Of a stretch of 64,000 nt of DNA, positions 28,378-37,127 are shown in pieces. Positions within the stretch are counted from its first letter, which is position 1; each line of letters opens with the position of its first letter. Made by a program: the position numbers and the translations under genes. The notes below the pieces were generated by a model, which ran no database searches, was not told where the DNA came from, and saw only the letters and a program-made list of their open reading frames with translations. The DNA lies in contig NZ_LT670847.1 in assembly GCF_900142895.1 (NCBI RefSeq), positions 992,001-1,056,000 of the forward strand, read 5' to 3'. Source of the DNA: Vreelandella subglaciescola. GTDB taxonomy: Bacteria > Pseudomonadota > Gammaproteobacteria > Pseudomonadales > Halomonadaceae.

Positions 28378-29396
28378 TTGTAGGAGGGCAGCTCTGCTGC
28401 GCGACCGTGTAGCCACTTCATTCAGGCAGGCCAAAAGCCTGCATCGCCCGGTAAACCGGCCTCCTACGAACACCCGACCGATGCCACCCGCCGTTGTAGG
28501 AGGGCAGCTCTGCTGCGCGACCGTGTAGCCACTTCATTCAGGCAGGCCAAAAGCCTGCATCGCCCGGTAAATCGGCCTCCTACAAAACCCGACAGCTGCC
28601 ACCTGCCCTTGTAGGAGAGCAGCTCTGCTGCGCGACCGTGTAGCCACTTCATTCAGGCAGGCCAAAGGCCTGCATCGCCCGGTAAACCGGCCTCCTACAA
28701 AACCTGACCGATGCCACCCGCTCTTGTAGGAGGGCAGCTCTGCTGCGCGACCGTGTAGCCACTTCCATTCAGGCAGGCCAAAGGCCTGCATCGCCCGGTG
28801 AACCGGCCTCCTACAAAACCTGACCGCTGCCACCCGCTCTTGTAGGAGGGCAGCTCTGCTGCGCGACCGTGTAGCCACTTCATTCAGGCAGGCCAAAGGC
28901 CTGCATCGCCCGGTAAATCGGCCTCCTACAAAACCCGACAGCTGCCACCTGCCCTTGTAGGAGAGCAGCTCTGCTGCGCGACCGTGTAGCCACTTCATTC
29001 AGGCAGGCCAAAGGCCTGCATCGCCCGGTAAACCGGCCTCCTACAAAACCCGACAGCTGCCACCTGCCCTTGTAGGAGGGCAGCTCTGCTGCGCGACCGT
29101 GTAGCCACTTCATTCAGGCAGGCCAAAAGCCTGCATCGCCCGGTAAACCGGCCTCCTACAAAACCTGACCGCTGCCACCCGCTCTTGTAGGAGGGCAGCT
29201 CTGCTGCGCGACCGTGTAGCCACTACAACAGGCAGGCCAAAAGCCTGCATCGCCCGGTGAACCGGCCTCCTACAAAACCCGACAGATGCCACCTGCCCTT
29301 GTAGGAGGGCAGCTCTGCTGCGCGACCGTGTAGCCACTACAACAGGCAGGCCAAAAGCCTGCATCGCCCGGTAAACCGGCCTCCTACGGACACCCG
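28378..29396. repeat. Tandem array of nine ~115-bp palindromic repeat units
   Basis: TTGTAGGAG boxes start at 28378, 28494, 28609, 28724, 28840, 28955, 29070, 29185 and 29299, a period of 114-116 bp. Each unit reads TTGTAGGAGGGCAGCTCTGC, then TGCGCGACCGTGTAGCCACT, a GGCAGGCCAAAGGCCTGC hairpin, CGCCCGGTAAACCGG and CCTCCTACAA. TTGTAGGAGG and CCTCCTACAA are inverted, so each unit is bounded by complementary ends and holds internal hairpins. Units differ at a few bases (GGAGAGC in units 3 and 6; CACTACAAC in place of CACTTCATTC in units 8 and 9). This resembles REP/BIME clusters. It fills the space between ettA and the HIT gene. No RAYT transposase gene is in the window. Confidence 0.93.
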
Positions 29397-29410
29397 ACCA
29401 ACGTCACGTT

Positions 29411-29752
29411 TTACCCCGCCGGCCAGGTGAATGCGCGGCCGCCCAGCAGGTGCATGTGGATATGATAGACCGTCTGCCCGCCCAGCTCGTTGCAGTTCAT
29501 CACTACGCGGTAGCCGTCTTCGGCAAAGCCGTTCTCTTTGGCCAGGTGGGCGGCAGTATGCTGCAGGCGCCCTACCGTCGCCAGATCGGCCGGCTCAATA
29601 TCGTTGAGCGTGGCAATGTGCTTTTTGGGAATAATCAGCACGTGGGTCGGCGCCTGGGGGTTGATGTCGTTGAACGCCAGCACGTGCTCGTCTTCGTAAA
29701 CGATGTCAGTCGGGATCTCACGCTCAATCATTTTGCAGAACAAACAGTCCAT
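29411..29752 (-). CDS. HIT-family (HinT-like) purine nucleotide hydrolase
   Basis: This 113-residue protein starts MDCLFCKMIEREIPTDIVYE and ends with the histidine triad HIHMHLLGG, matching bacterial HinT/HIT proteins in length and order. They hydrolyse adenosine phosphoramidates and related nucleotides; the middle His of the triad is the nucleophile. AAGGAGGG four bases before the ATG fixes the start; the longer frame is not coding-like. It lies 110 bp downstream of the phosphoribulokinase-like gene, on the same strand. Confidence 0.93.
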   Translation of the reverse strand: MDCLFCKMIEREIPTDIVYEDEHVLAFNDINPQAPTHVLIIPKKHIATLNDIEPADLATVGRLQHTAAHLAKENGFAEDGYRVVMNCNELGGQTVYHIHMHLLGGRAFTWPAG

Positions 29753-29862
29753 AACACCCTCCTTGCGATAATCGGCCGCGCGGCGCACCGCGCTTAACGC
29801 CTGATACCGTAGCGTCTTTCCACGGCGTATGCCATTAGCTGGCTCAACGGGTACCACGGCAC

Positions 29863-30735
29863 TTAACGAAAGCGCCGTTCGGCCAGCAGCTGGCGCAGCA
29901 GCGGCCCCAGGATCAGCTCCATGGCCAGCGCCAGCCGCGCGCCGGGCACCACCAGCGTATGCGGCCGGGTCATGAACGAATCGTGAATCATCGCCAACAG
30001 CCACGGGAAATCGACCCGCGAGTGCTCGCGAAAGCGGATCACCACGAAGGATTCGCCGTCGGTGGGAATATCCTGCACCTCAAAGGGGTTCGAGGTATCC
30101 ACCGTAGGCACGCGCTGGAAATTGATATGCGTGCGCGAAAACTGCGGCTGAATGCAGCGCACGTAGTCGCCCATGCGCCCCAGAATGGTGTCGATCACCG
30201 CCTCCTGGGAGTAGCCGCGCATTTTGGTATCGCGGTCGATCTTTTGAATCCACTCAAGGTTCATGGCCGGCGCCACGCCAATGAGCAAATCGACGTGGCG
30301 GGCAATGTCGTAGTCTTCGGTGACCAGCCCGCCGTGCAGCCCTTCGTAAAACAGCAGATCGGTCCCGCTGGGCAGCGGCTGCCATTCGGTGAAGGTGCCG
30401 ACCTGATAGCCGGCTTCGATTTTCTGTTTGTCTTCGGCATGAATATAATGGCGGTAGTCACCGCTGCCGTGCTCGCCGTATTCCACAAACAACGATTCCA
30501 GCCGGTCGAGCAGGTTGGCTTCTACCGAGAAGTGGGAGAGTTTTTCGTAGCGTTCAGGCGCCGAACAGTACATACGGTGCAGATCATTGCGGGTATAGCG
30601 GTGGAACGCATCGCCGTCGACCATCGCCGCGTGAACGTCTTCACGCTGAAACATGCGCTCAAAGCTGCGCCGCACCGTGGTGGTGCCGGCACCGGACGAG
30701 CCGGTGACGGCGATAACCGGGTATTCGCGTGACAT
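29863..30735 (-). CDS. Phosphoribulokinase-like P-loop kinase (PrkB type)
   Basis: This 290-residue kinase has Walker A GSSGAGTTT near the N-terminus, then MVDGDAFHRYTR, LPSGTDLLFYEGLHGG and DLLIGVAPAMNLEWIQKI, all blocks of the phosphoribulokinase/uridine kinase superfamily and of the bacterial PrkB group. E. coli has such a gene without a Calvin cycle, so the name does not prove ribulose-5-phosphate as substrate. No RuBisCO gene is in the window. Its start overlaps the purD stop by one base (TGATG), suggesting that it is expressed with purine synthesis, where ribose-phosphate metabolism would fit. Confidence 0.88.
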   Translation of the reverse strand: MSREYPVIAVTGSSGAGTTTVRRSFERMFQREDVHAAMVDGDAFHRYTRNDLHRMYCSAPERYEKLSHFSVEANLLDRLESLFVEYGEHGSGDYRHYIHAEDKQKIEAGYQVGTFTEWQPLPSGTDLLFYEGLHGGLVTEDYDIARHVDLLIGVAPAMNLEWIQKIDRDTKMRGYSQEAVIDTILGRMGDYVRCIQPQFSRTHINFQRVPTVDTSNPFEVQDIPTDGESFVVIRFREHSRVDFPWLLAMIHDSFMTRPHTLVVPGARLALAMELILGPLLRQLLAERRFR

Positions 30736-32054
30736 CAGGTGCCTCGCGCCTTGGCCTGAGCCGCCTGATCCCGCTCACGCGCAATGGCGCGGTGGGCGAT
30801 ATCACGGCGGTATTCCACGCCTTCCCAGCGCACGTTTTCTACCCCCTGATAGGCGAGCTCGCGCGCCTCGAGCACGCTGGAGCCAATCGCCGTGACGCAC
30901 AGCACGCGCCCGCCCGCCGTCGTGAGTTCGCCGCTCGGCGAGTGCGCGGTGCCGGCCTGAAACACCTTGCAGCCGGCGCGTTCCGCCGCGTCAATGCCGG
31001 TAATGACATCGCCCTTGCGATAGCTGTCAGGGTAACCGCTGGCGGCCATGACCACGCCCACCGCGGCGCGGCTGTCCCAGTGGCATTCGTGTCCGGCAAG
31101 CGTGCCGTTGGCGCCGGCCAGGCAGAGCTCGGCGAAATCCGAGGTCAACCGCAGCATGATCGGCTGGGTTTCCGGATCGCCAAAGCGGCAGTTGTACTCG
31201 ATGACCTTGGGATTGCCTTCGGTATCGATCATCAGCCCGGCGTAGAGAAAGCCCGAGTAAGCGTTGCCCTCGGCGGCCATGCCGCGCACCGTGGGCACGA
31301 TCACCTGCTCCATGATGCGCGCGTCCACCTTGGGGGTGATCACCGGCGCCGGTGAATAGGCGCCCATGCCACCGGTATTGGGGCCAGTGTCGCCGTCAAA
31401 GGCGCGCTTGTGGTCCTGGCTGGTGGCCATGGGCACGATGTTCTCGCCGTCGACCATGACGATAAAGCTGGCTTCTTCGCCAGTGAGAAATTCCTCGATC
31501 ACGACCCGGGCGCCGGCACCGCCAAAGGCGTTGGCTTCCAGCATGTCGCGGATGGCCGCCTCGGCCTCAATTTCGGTTTCGGCGACGATGACGCCCTTGC
31601 CCGCGGCCAGGCCGTCAGCCTTGATGACGATCGGCGCGCCGACCTGAACCAGGTACTCAAGCGCCGGCGCCACGGCGGTAAAGGTCTGATAGTCAGCGGA
31701 AGGAATCGCGTGACGGGCAAGGAAATCCTTGGTGAACGATTTGGAGCCTTCCAGCTGGGCGGCCGCACGCGTGGGGCCGAAAATTGCCAGTCCGGCGGCT
31801 TGAAAGCGATCAACCACGCCGTCTACCAGCGGCGCCTCGGGGCCTACCACGGTGAGGCTCACCTGCTCTTTTGTGGCCAGTGCCACCAGCGCCTCGATGT
31901 CGGTCGCCGCCACGGCGACGTTTTCCAACTTGGGCTCGTCTGCGGTGCCGGCGTTACCCGGCGCTACCAGCACCCGTTCAACGCCTGCCGACTGGGCCAG
32001 CTTCCACGCCAACGCGTGCTCGCGGCCACCGCCGCCTATCAGTAAAACCTTCAT
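30735..32054 (-). CDS. purD: Phosphoribosylamine-glycine ligase (GAR synthetase)
   Basis: This 439-residue ATP-grasp enzyme catalyses the second step of purine synthesis, joining glycine to phosphoribosylamine. It begins MKVLLIGGGGREHALAWKL, has IKADGLAAGKGV and the family signature FGDPETQPIMLRL, and ends normally. AAGGAA lies five bases before ATG. It is followed with a one-base overlap by the phosphoribulokinase-like gene; purH, often next to purD, is not here. It is divergent from rsmE. Confidence 0.96.
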   Translation of the reverse strand: MKVLLIGGGGREHALAWKLAQSAGVERVLVAPGNAGTADEPKLENVAVAATDIEALVALATKEQVSLTVVGPEAPLVDGVVDRFQAAGLAIFGPTRAAAQLEGSKSFTKDFLARHAIPSADYQTFTAVAPALEYLVQVGAPIVIKADGLAAGKGVIVAETEIEAEAAIRDMLEANAFGGAGARVVIEEFLTGEEASFIVMVDGENIVPMATSQDHKRAFDGDTGPNTGGMGAYSPAPVITPKVDARIMEQVIVPTVRGMAAEGNAYSGFLYAGLMIDTEGNPKVIEYNCRFGDPETQPIMLRLTSDFAELCLAGANGTLAGHECHWDSRAAVGVVMAASGYPDSYRKGDVITGIDAAERAGCKVFQAGTAHSPSGELTTAGGRVLCVTAIGSSVLEARELAYQGVENVRWEGVEYRRDIAHRAIARERDQAAQAKARGT

Positions 32055-32191
32055 GCTGTTCCTTTCTGGCTAGAGTTTCATTGGGCCGGTGCCACATTCG
32101 CAGCGCACGTTGCATGCGCGTATTATGCCACAGCCAAACGCCACACCTGCATACGCAGCGACCGATCAACCATGCCACGGTTTTAGCCACC

Positions 32192-32905
32192 ATGAACCTG
32201 ATTTTACTCAGCCCGCAGGACATCATCGCCGAAGGCTGCGCGGTAGTGCGCGACCCGCGCCGCCTACGCCACCTGCGCGACGTGCACCGCGTCACGCCCG
32301 GCGCGCGCCTCACCGTTGGCCTTGCCGGCGGGCAGATGGGCAAGGCCGAACTCACCGCGCTCAGCGATGAACAGGCGACTTTCCACTTTGAACCGCTTGC
32401 CGAGACGCCACCGCCGGCGCTGCCCGTGCACCTGGTGCTGGCGCTGCCACGCCCGCGAATGCTCGCGCGTACGCTGGAGCACGTCACCGCGTTGGGGGTG
32501 AAAGACATCACCCTGCTGCATACCCGACGCGTGGAAAAAAGCTACTGGCAGTCGCCCGAGCTGATGCCGGAAAAAATCCATCAGCATCTGGTGCTGGGGC
32601 TTGAACAGGCGCGCGATACGCAACTGCCCGACGTAACGCTGCGGCGCGGCTTTCGCCCTTTTGTCGAAGACGTGCTGCCCGAGCTTTTGGCTAACCGGCG
32701 CGGACTGGTCGCCCATCCGGGCATGGCCCAGACCTGCCCGCGAGCGCTGACAGAGCCGACGCTTCTGGCCGTGGGGCCCGAGGGCGGCTTTATCGACTGG
32801 GAAATAGACCAGCTGCTCGCCGCCGGCTGTGAAGGCATGCACATGGGGCCACGTATTCTACGGGTGGAAACCGCCGTTACTGCCCTGTTAGCACGGCTGT
32901 TCTAA
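32192..32905 (+). CDS. rsmE: 16S rRNA (uracil1498-N3)-methyltransferase
   Basis: This 237-residue SPOUT methyltransferase methylates U1498 of 16S rRNA in the 30S subunit. It shows an N-terminal PUA-like part (MNLILLSPQDII, HLRDVHRVTPGARLTVGL), the knot motifs VGPEGGFIDWEID, and MGPRILRVETAVTALLARLF at the end. The start at 32192 gives the family N-terminus, although no good ribosome binding site precedes it; the longer frame is not protein-like. It is divergent from purD. Confidence 0.92.
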   Translation: MNLILLSPQDIIAEGCAVVRDPRRLRHLRDVHRVTPGARLTVGLAGGQMGKAELTALSDEQATFHFEPLAETPPPALPVHLVLALPRPRMLARTLEHVTALGVKDITLLHTRRVEKSYWQSPELMPEKIHQHLVLGLEQARDTQLPDVTLRRGFRPFVEDVLPELLANRRGLVAHPGMAQTCPRALTEPTLLAVGPEGGFIDWEIDQLLAAGCEGMHMGPRILRVETAVTALLARLF

Positions 32906-32922
32906 AAGCTGCCAACAGGCGC

Positions 32923-33489
32923 CTAATCGTCTTCCGGTTCGTGCTCGACAAACTCGGCATCCTCACCGCAATTGGCATCGTTTTCAAAGGTCTCGCGCAC
33001 GTCAAGATGCCCCAGATGGCTGATGGTGCGCCGCCCCAGGAGTACCGGATAATTCATTTTACCGCGGTTGCGCAGGCTGAACTGTTCTTCATACACGGTA
33101 TCGCCCACGCACAGGTTGAGCAGCACGACCGGACGCTCGTCGCGGCCGCCGGCACCACGCACAGTCAGGATGCGATACAGCGGCCGCTCAACGTCTTCGC
33201 TAGCTTCCTCTCCCGTGTCTTCATCTTCCATCTCGAAACGAAAGCGTACCCAGTCATCGCCGTCTTTTTCAAAGCGCTCGATGTCGCGCGCATCAAGGGA
33301 AGATGTCAGCGCGCCGCTATCGAGCTTGGCCTTGACCATGATGTCCCAGGGCTTGAGCTCGGCTTTTTCTACCCAGCCAAACACCTTGGGCGAATCGTCT
33401 GCGCTGGCCGCGCCGGCACTCAGCAGGCAGCCCACTGCGAGGCCTACGGCAATGCGCGCTATTGATGAAGGCATCAGTGATGGTCGCAT
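32923..33489 (-). CDS. Exported retropepsin-like (ATP-dependent zinc protease family) protein
   Basis: This 188-residue precursor has a signal peptide (ARIAVGLAVGCLLSAGAASA). It carries the pfam05618-type core: GWVEKAELKPWDIMVKAKLDSGALTSSLDA, where DSGA resembles the active-site DTGA of aspartic proteases, and later MNYPVLLGRRTIS. Family members sit near RimK-like ligases or act in the cell envelope. The old name zinc protease is not supported by an obvious zinc site here. The C-terminus is highly acidic (EDAEFVEHEPEDD). It is 12 bp downstream of the lytic transglycosylase gene, so they are likely cotranscribed. Confidence 0.78.
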   Translation of the reverse strand: MRPSLMPSSIARIAVGLAVGCLLSAGAASADDSPKVFGWVEKAELKPWDIMVKAKLDSGALTSSLDARDIERFEKDGDDWVRFRFEMEDEDTGEEASEDVERPLYRILTVRGAGGRDERPVVLLNLCVGDTVYEEQFSLRNRGKMNYPVLLGRRTISHLGHLDVRETFENDANCGEDAEFVEHEPEDD

Positions 33490-33501
33490 ATAGCGTCTCC
33501 A

Positions 33502-34809
33502 TTAAATGTTTTCCAGCCGCTTGAGCAGCCCCTGGGTGGCAAAGCCGTCCGGCGTCAGCCCCTGGCTACGCTGAAACGCACGCAGCCCGCGGCGGGTATT
33601 CGGCCCCATAATGCCGTCGGCGCCGCCCACGTCATAACCGGCAAGATTGAGCAGCCGCTGCAGCGCGTTGACGTCGTCGCGGGTCAGCGGCGCTTCTTCT
33701 CGCGGCCAGCTCTGGCTGATACCCGCGCGCCCGGCAATGGCATCGCTTAATTTGGCCACGGCCAGCGCGTAGCTGGTGGCATTGTTGTAGCGCAGAATGG
33801 AACGGAAATTGGGGCCCACAAGAAAGGCGGGGCCGTGCGCGCCGGCAGGCACAATTACTGCCGCACTGTCGAACTCTGGCAGCGCGCCGTCGATCGCACG
33901 CACGTCCTGACTGCGCCATTCCGCCGTACTCAACCGCCCCGTCTGGGCATAGTCGAAGCTGCCCGGCAGTTGGACTTCGGTGCCCCAGGGCTGGCCGGCT
34001 TGCCAGTTGGCGCGCTTCAGATAGTTGGCGGTAGATGCCATCACATCAGGAATGCTGTCCCAGATGTCGCGGCGACCATCGTCATCGCCATCAACGGCGT
34101 AGGCCACAAAGCTGGTGGGAATAAACTGCGTATGCCCCATCGCCCCGGCCCAGGAACCCACCATATCGTCGGCGGCAATATCCCCGGCGTCGATGATCTT
34201 GAGCGCGGCCAGCAGCTCGTCGCGGGCAAAGTCGCGGCGGCGCCCTTCAAAGGCCAGCGTGGCAAAGGAATCCAGCGTGGAAAAGTCACCAAAGTGGCTG
34301 CCGTAGTTGCTCTCGATCCCCCAGATGGCCACGATCACCTCGGCCGAAACGCCGTAGCGACGCTCCATTTCACGGGCGGTATCGCGGTGGGCTGCGAGTT
34401 TTTCGCGCCCGGTATTCACCCGGGTGCTGGAGACGGCGGTATCCAGATACTGCCAGATCGGCCGGACGAACTCCGGCTGATAACGGTCGTGCTCGATCAC
34501 TTTAGCGCGAAAGCGAACGCCGTCCAGCGCGCGCGTCAGCGTACGTTCGCTGACGCCCTGATTGGCGGCATAGCGACGAAAATCGGTCAGCCAGGCTTCA
34601 AAGTTGGCATGGTGCTCGCCCGCTTCCGGCTGCGGTGCGGCCTGGCTGTCCACTTCGGCCATCAGTCCCTTTTCTGCCTGTGCTGCCTGTGCTGCACCGG
34701 CTGCCAGCAAAAGCCCCAGCAGCGAGGCGCGAGCCAGGCCTGACGCGTTTAATACAGGCCGGTCAAAATCCGGCTGAACGGCCCGTATTTTCTTCGTGAA
34801 AGACAACAT
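33502..34809 (-). CDS. Lytic murein transglycosylase, MltB family
   Basis: This 435-residue precursor has a signal segment ending AAGAAQAAQA. It continues with the MltB/Slt35 core, catalytic Glu in VAIWGIESNYGSHFG and GAMGHTQFIPTSF, and ends with a C-terminal peptidoglycan-binding domain (NALQRLLNLAGYDVGGADGI, RGLRAFQRSQGLTPDG). It cleaves glycan strands of murein with formation of 1,6-anhydro ends. GAGGA five bases upstream favours the ATG at 34809. No lipobox is seen, so it is a soluble or loosely bound periplasmic form. The retropepsin-like gene follows by 12 bp. Confidence 0.92.
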   Translation of the reverse strand: MLSFTKKIRAVQPDFDRPVLNASGLARASLLGLLLAAGAAQAAQAEKGLMAEVDSQAAPQPEAGEHHANFEAWLTDFRRYAANQGVSERTLTRALDGVRFRAKVIEHDRYQPEFVRPIWQYLDTAVSSTRVNTGREKLAAHRDTAREMERRYGVSAEVIVAIWGIESNYGSHFGDFSTLDSFATLAFEGRRRDFARDELLAALKIIDAGDIAADDMVGSWAGAMGHTQFIPTSFVAYAVDGDDDGRRDIWDSIPDVMASTANYLKRANWQAGQPWGTEVQLPGSFDYAQTGRLSTAEWRSQDVRAIDGALPEFDSAAVIVPAGAHGPAFLVGPNFRSILRYNNATSYALAVAKLSDAIAGRAGISQSWPREEAPLTRDDVNALQRLLNLAGYDVGGADGIMGPNTRRGLRAFQRSQGLTPDGFATQGLLKRLENI

Positions 34810-34890
34810 GTAAATCCTCAGCATTCCGTAGCGATGTCCGCGATGATCGCTTAGAAAAACCGATGCTGCCAGTCACGTCAAGCACCGTCG

Positions 34891-35964
34891 CTACGTCAGC
34901 CAGCCGCCCAGCTCGTTGTTGGCGATATCCACCAGCGCGTCGATATGGTCGTCACGATCATTCAGACAGGGAATGTAGGTGAAGGTCTCGCCGCCGGCGG
35001 CCATGAAGCTGTCGTGAATTTCTTCCTGAATTTCTTCAAGGGTCTCCACGCAGTCGGAGGAAAACGCCGGTGAGATGACCGCAATGTGCTTATGTCCCTG
35101 CCGCGCCAGTTCCGCAACGTGGTCCACCGTTGCCGGCCCCACCCACTTTTCCGGGCCAAACTTCGACTGAAACACGGTGTCGATCTCACCCTTTTCCCAG
35201 CCCAGCTGCTCACGCAGCAGCCGCGTGGTTTTCTGGCAATGGCAGTGGTAAGGATCGCCATCGAGCAAAAACCGCTCGGGCACGCCGTGGTAGCTGGCCA
35301 CCAGCTTGCTGGGACGCCCGTCAAGGGTCTGGTAAACCTCCGTAACCGAGCTTGCCAGCGCCTGCAGAAAGCCGGAATGCGCAAAATACGCCGGCACCGT
35401 GCGGATGGACGGCTGCCACTTCATCTTCATCAGGGTGCGAAACGCCTGATCGTTGGCCGTGGCCGTGGTCGGTGAGCCGTACTGCGGATACAGCGGGAAG
35501 AACACGATGCGCTCGCAGCCCTTTTCCGCCAACCGCTTGAGTACGCTGTCGGTCGACGGATTGCCGTAGCGCATACAGAAGTCCACTTCCACATCATCGC
35601 CGTACAATGCTTTCATGCGCTCGGTGACTTTTTCCGTTTGCGCCCGGGTAATGGTGAGCAGCGGGCTTTCATCTTTCTCGGTGTTCCAGATGCTTTTGTA
35701 GGCTTTTCCCGAGACAAAGGGACGGCGCGTCAGGATCACCAGCTGCAGAATTGGCTGCCACTTCCAGCGCGCATAGTCGACGACGCGCTGATCCGATAAA
35801 AACTCGCCCAGGTAGCGGCGCAACGACCAGTAGTCGGTATTATCCGGCGTGCCCAGATTAGCCAGCACCACGCCGACCTTGGCACGTGCGATGGGGGGAT
35901 GGTCACTTTGGGTATGGCTCAGACGGCCTTCGCCCGGCTGGTCCTTGGCGGCGTTCTCGCTCAT
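34891..35964 (-). CDS. hemH: Ferrochelatase
   Basis: This 357-residue enzyme inserts Fe(II) into protoporphyrin IX, the last step of haem synthesis. It shows VGVVLANLGTPDNTDYWSLR, FFPLYPQYGSPTTATAND, SYHGVPERFLLDGDPYHCHC (metal-binding His) and ISPAFSSDCVETLEEI. The pair DPYHCHCQKT resembles bacterial versions with Cys, and the C-terminus lacks an obvious second cluster ligand set. AGGAG seven bases before ATG. It stands alone; the 200 bp upstream show no clear Fur box. Confidence 0.96.
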   Translation of the reverse strand: MSENAAKDQPGEGRLSHTQSDHPPIARAKVGVVLANLGTPDNTDYWSLRRYLGEFLSDQRVVDYARWKWQPILQLVILTRRPFVSGKAYKSIWNTEKDESPLLTITRAQTEKVTERMKALYGDDVEVDFCMRYGNPSTDSVLKRLAEKGCERIVFFPLYPQYGSPTTATANDQAFRTLMKMKWQPSIRTVPAYFAHSGFLQALASSVTEVYQTLDGRPSKLVASYHGVPERFLLDGDPYHCHCQKTTRLLREQLGWEKGEIDTVFQSKFGPEKWVGPATVDHVAELARQGHKHIAVISPAFSSDCVETLEEIQEEIHDSFMAAGGETFTYIPCLNDRDDHIDALVDIANNELGGWLT

Positions 35965-36165
35965 GGCTAGTCTCCTGAATCCGGCAATTTAGCGATGCCC
36001 GATGATAGCATTTTTGAGCAAAACTACAGCACCATGTTATGCAAACACACTACAAAAATACCCGCCATGTATAACAGCGAGTCAATTTAAGGCAGGAAAA
36101 AGACAGCTCAGACACGCGCCACGGCAGGTCTGGAAAAGATCGACCGAAAAGCAGGACGACAGGGA

Positions 36166-36468
36166 TTAGAATGACAGCGGCATGCGCGGCGTCACCGGCT
36201 CGTGGTGGTAAGCCTCATGGCCGATAAGCTCATCGTGGGCCACGTGCTGGATCAGATAGGCACGATGAATGCCGGCGCGCTTGAGCTCGGTGTACACTTC
36301 GTCGAGGGCGCGAAACAGCATGGGCTTATTACGCTGCATTAACAGATGACGACACCCTTCCACGTCTTCAAGCTCCACCTGATAGAGATGGCTGCCGGCG
36401 TGGGTAATCACGCGAATATCAAAATTGTCGTGACGGCCGGCAAACTGCTTGAGTTCTTTTAGCTCCAT
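36166..36468 (-). CDS. Conserved small hypothetical protein (DUF6482-like)
   Basis: This 100-residue cytoplasmic protein has an alpha/beta pattern: MELKELKQFAGRHDNFDIRV, then SHLYQVELED, RNKPMLFRALDEVYTELKRAG, and a histidine-rich end (VAHDELIGHEAYHHEPVTP). This matches my recollection of the DUF6482 proteins found in Halomonas and Pseudomonas, but I cannot confirm it. AGGAGGGG just before the ATG gives a strong start. It is preceded by two hairpins at 36515-36566. Function unknown. Confidence 0.65.
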   Translation of the reverse strand: MELKELKQFAGRHDNFDIRVITHAGSHLYQVELEDVEGCRHLLMQRNKPMLFRALDEVYTELKRAGIHRAYLIQHVAHDELIGHEAYHHEPVTPRMPLSF

Positions 36469-36514
36469 GAGCCCCTCCTGTGGATAACACTATTATTGGC
36501 GTTGTGATGTTAAC

Positions 36515-36566
36515 GGCGGTGAGCGACGTTGCATCCTCACCGCCTGTGCGGCACATGATGTGCCGC
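36515..36566. other. Two adjacent hairpin-forming inverted repeats
   Basis: GGCGGTGAG (36515-36523) pairs with CTCACCGCC (36536-36544) around a 12-nt loop, and three bases later GCGGCACA-TGA-TGTGCCGC (36548-36566) forms a perfect palindrome. No T-run follows on either strand. They lie in the 5' region of the gene at 36468 and could be operator, mRNA-stabilising or leader structures. Confidence 0.5.
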
Positions 36567-36684
36567 GGCCAATGACATCTGTATTACACGGACATGTCGA
36601 CATTGTGACGACAAAATCGCTGGAGAGTTTCGGCACGTTGGGGATTCTGAACGCCGGGGTTCTGAACGTTAACTAAATGCGGCG

Positions 36685-36978
36685 TTATTGATATTCCGAC
36701 GGATCAATGGCTTTACCCAGCGAGTTACGGTCTACCCACCTGCCGGCTTTGGTTTCCTTGTAGCGGAACACGACCCGATCGCCAATCACCACCGGAAGTT
36801 CGCCATCTTCGGTTTGATAGCTGTATTCTTCGCCGTCTACCGTCAACGCATAGCGGAACAGGTCGGGCATGCCCAACCATTCCTTGAATGGCCCTTCGCG
36901 TTCCAGGGCTTCCAGGGTTCCACGGGCTTCCAGTTTGGGTATGCGCGGCCGATTACCGCGTCGAAAACCACCTGCCAT
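36685..36978 (-). CDS. Conserved small hypothetical protein
   Basis: This 97-residue protein begins with a basic segment (MAGGFRRGNRPRIPKLEARG) and continues with a compact, mostly beta pattern: FRYALTVDGEEYSYQTEDGELPVVIGDRVVFRYKE. No family is recognised; the pattern suggests a small barrel-like nucleotide- or nucleic-acid-binding fold, which is a guess. The start at 36978 is favoured by a GAGG-rich region just upstream and because the upstream extension has no coding character. It is 150 bp downstream of dnaB on the same strand. Confidence 0.55.
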   Translation of the reverse strand: MAGGFRRGNRPRIPKLEARGTLEALEREGPFKEWLGMPDLFRYALTVDGEEYSYQTEDGELPVVIGDRVVFRYKETKAGRWVDRNSLGKAIDPSEYQ

Positions 36979-37127
36979 CCTCGATCCTCTTTGCTGTTTA
37001 GTCGCTGCTAAAATAAGTACGCGCTGTTGAAATAGGGGCGCCTGGGTGCATGCCGTGTGCTCATCCGGCTCCCCGGAAGGGCCGGGCATTATACGTGCTC
37101 GCCGGCGAGTCTCAAGCCGGCACCGGA

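Noticed and set aside
28464..29364. Minus-strand open frames with repeated peptides (for example LHGRAAELPSYKG) in the array
   Set aside because: They arise because the tandem repeat happens to be open in one frame. No ribosome binding sites exist and the peptide pattern follows the DNA repeat exactly.
28378..29396. CRISPR array
   Set aside because: The repeating unit is 114-116 bp and nearly uniform throughout. There are no short repeats separated by unique spacers, and no cas genes nearby.
29863..30735. Evidence for CO2 fixation
   Set aside because: A phosphoribulokinase-like gene alone is found in organisms without a Calvin cycle and no RuBisCO gene is in the window.
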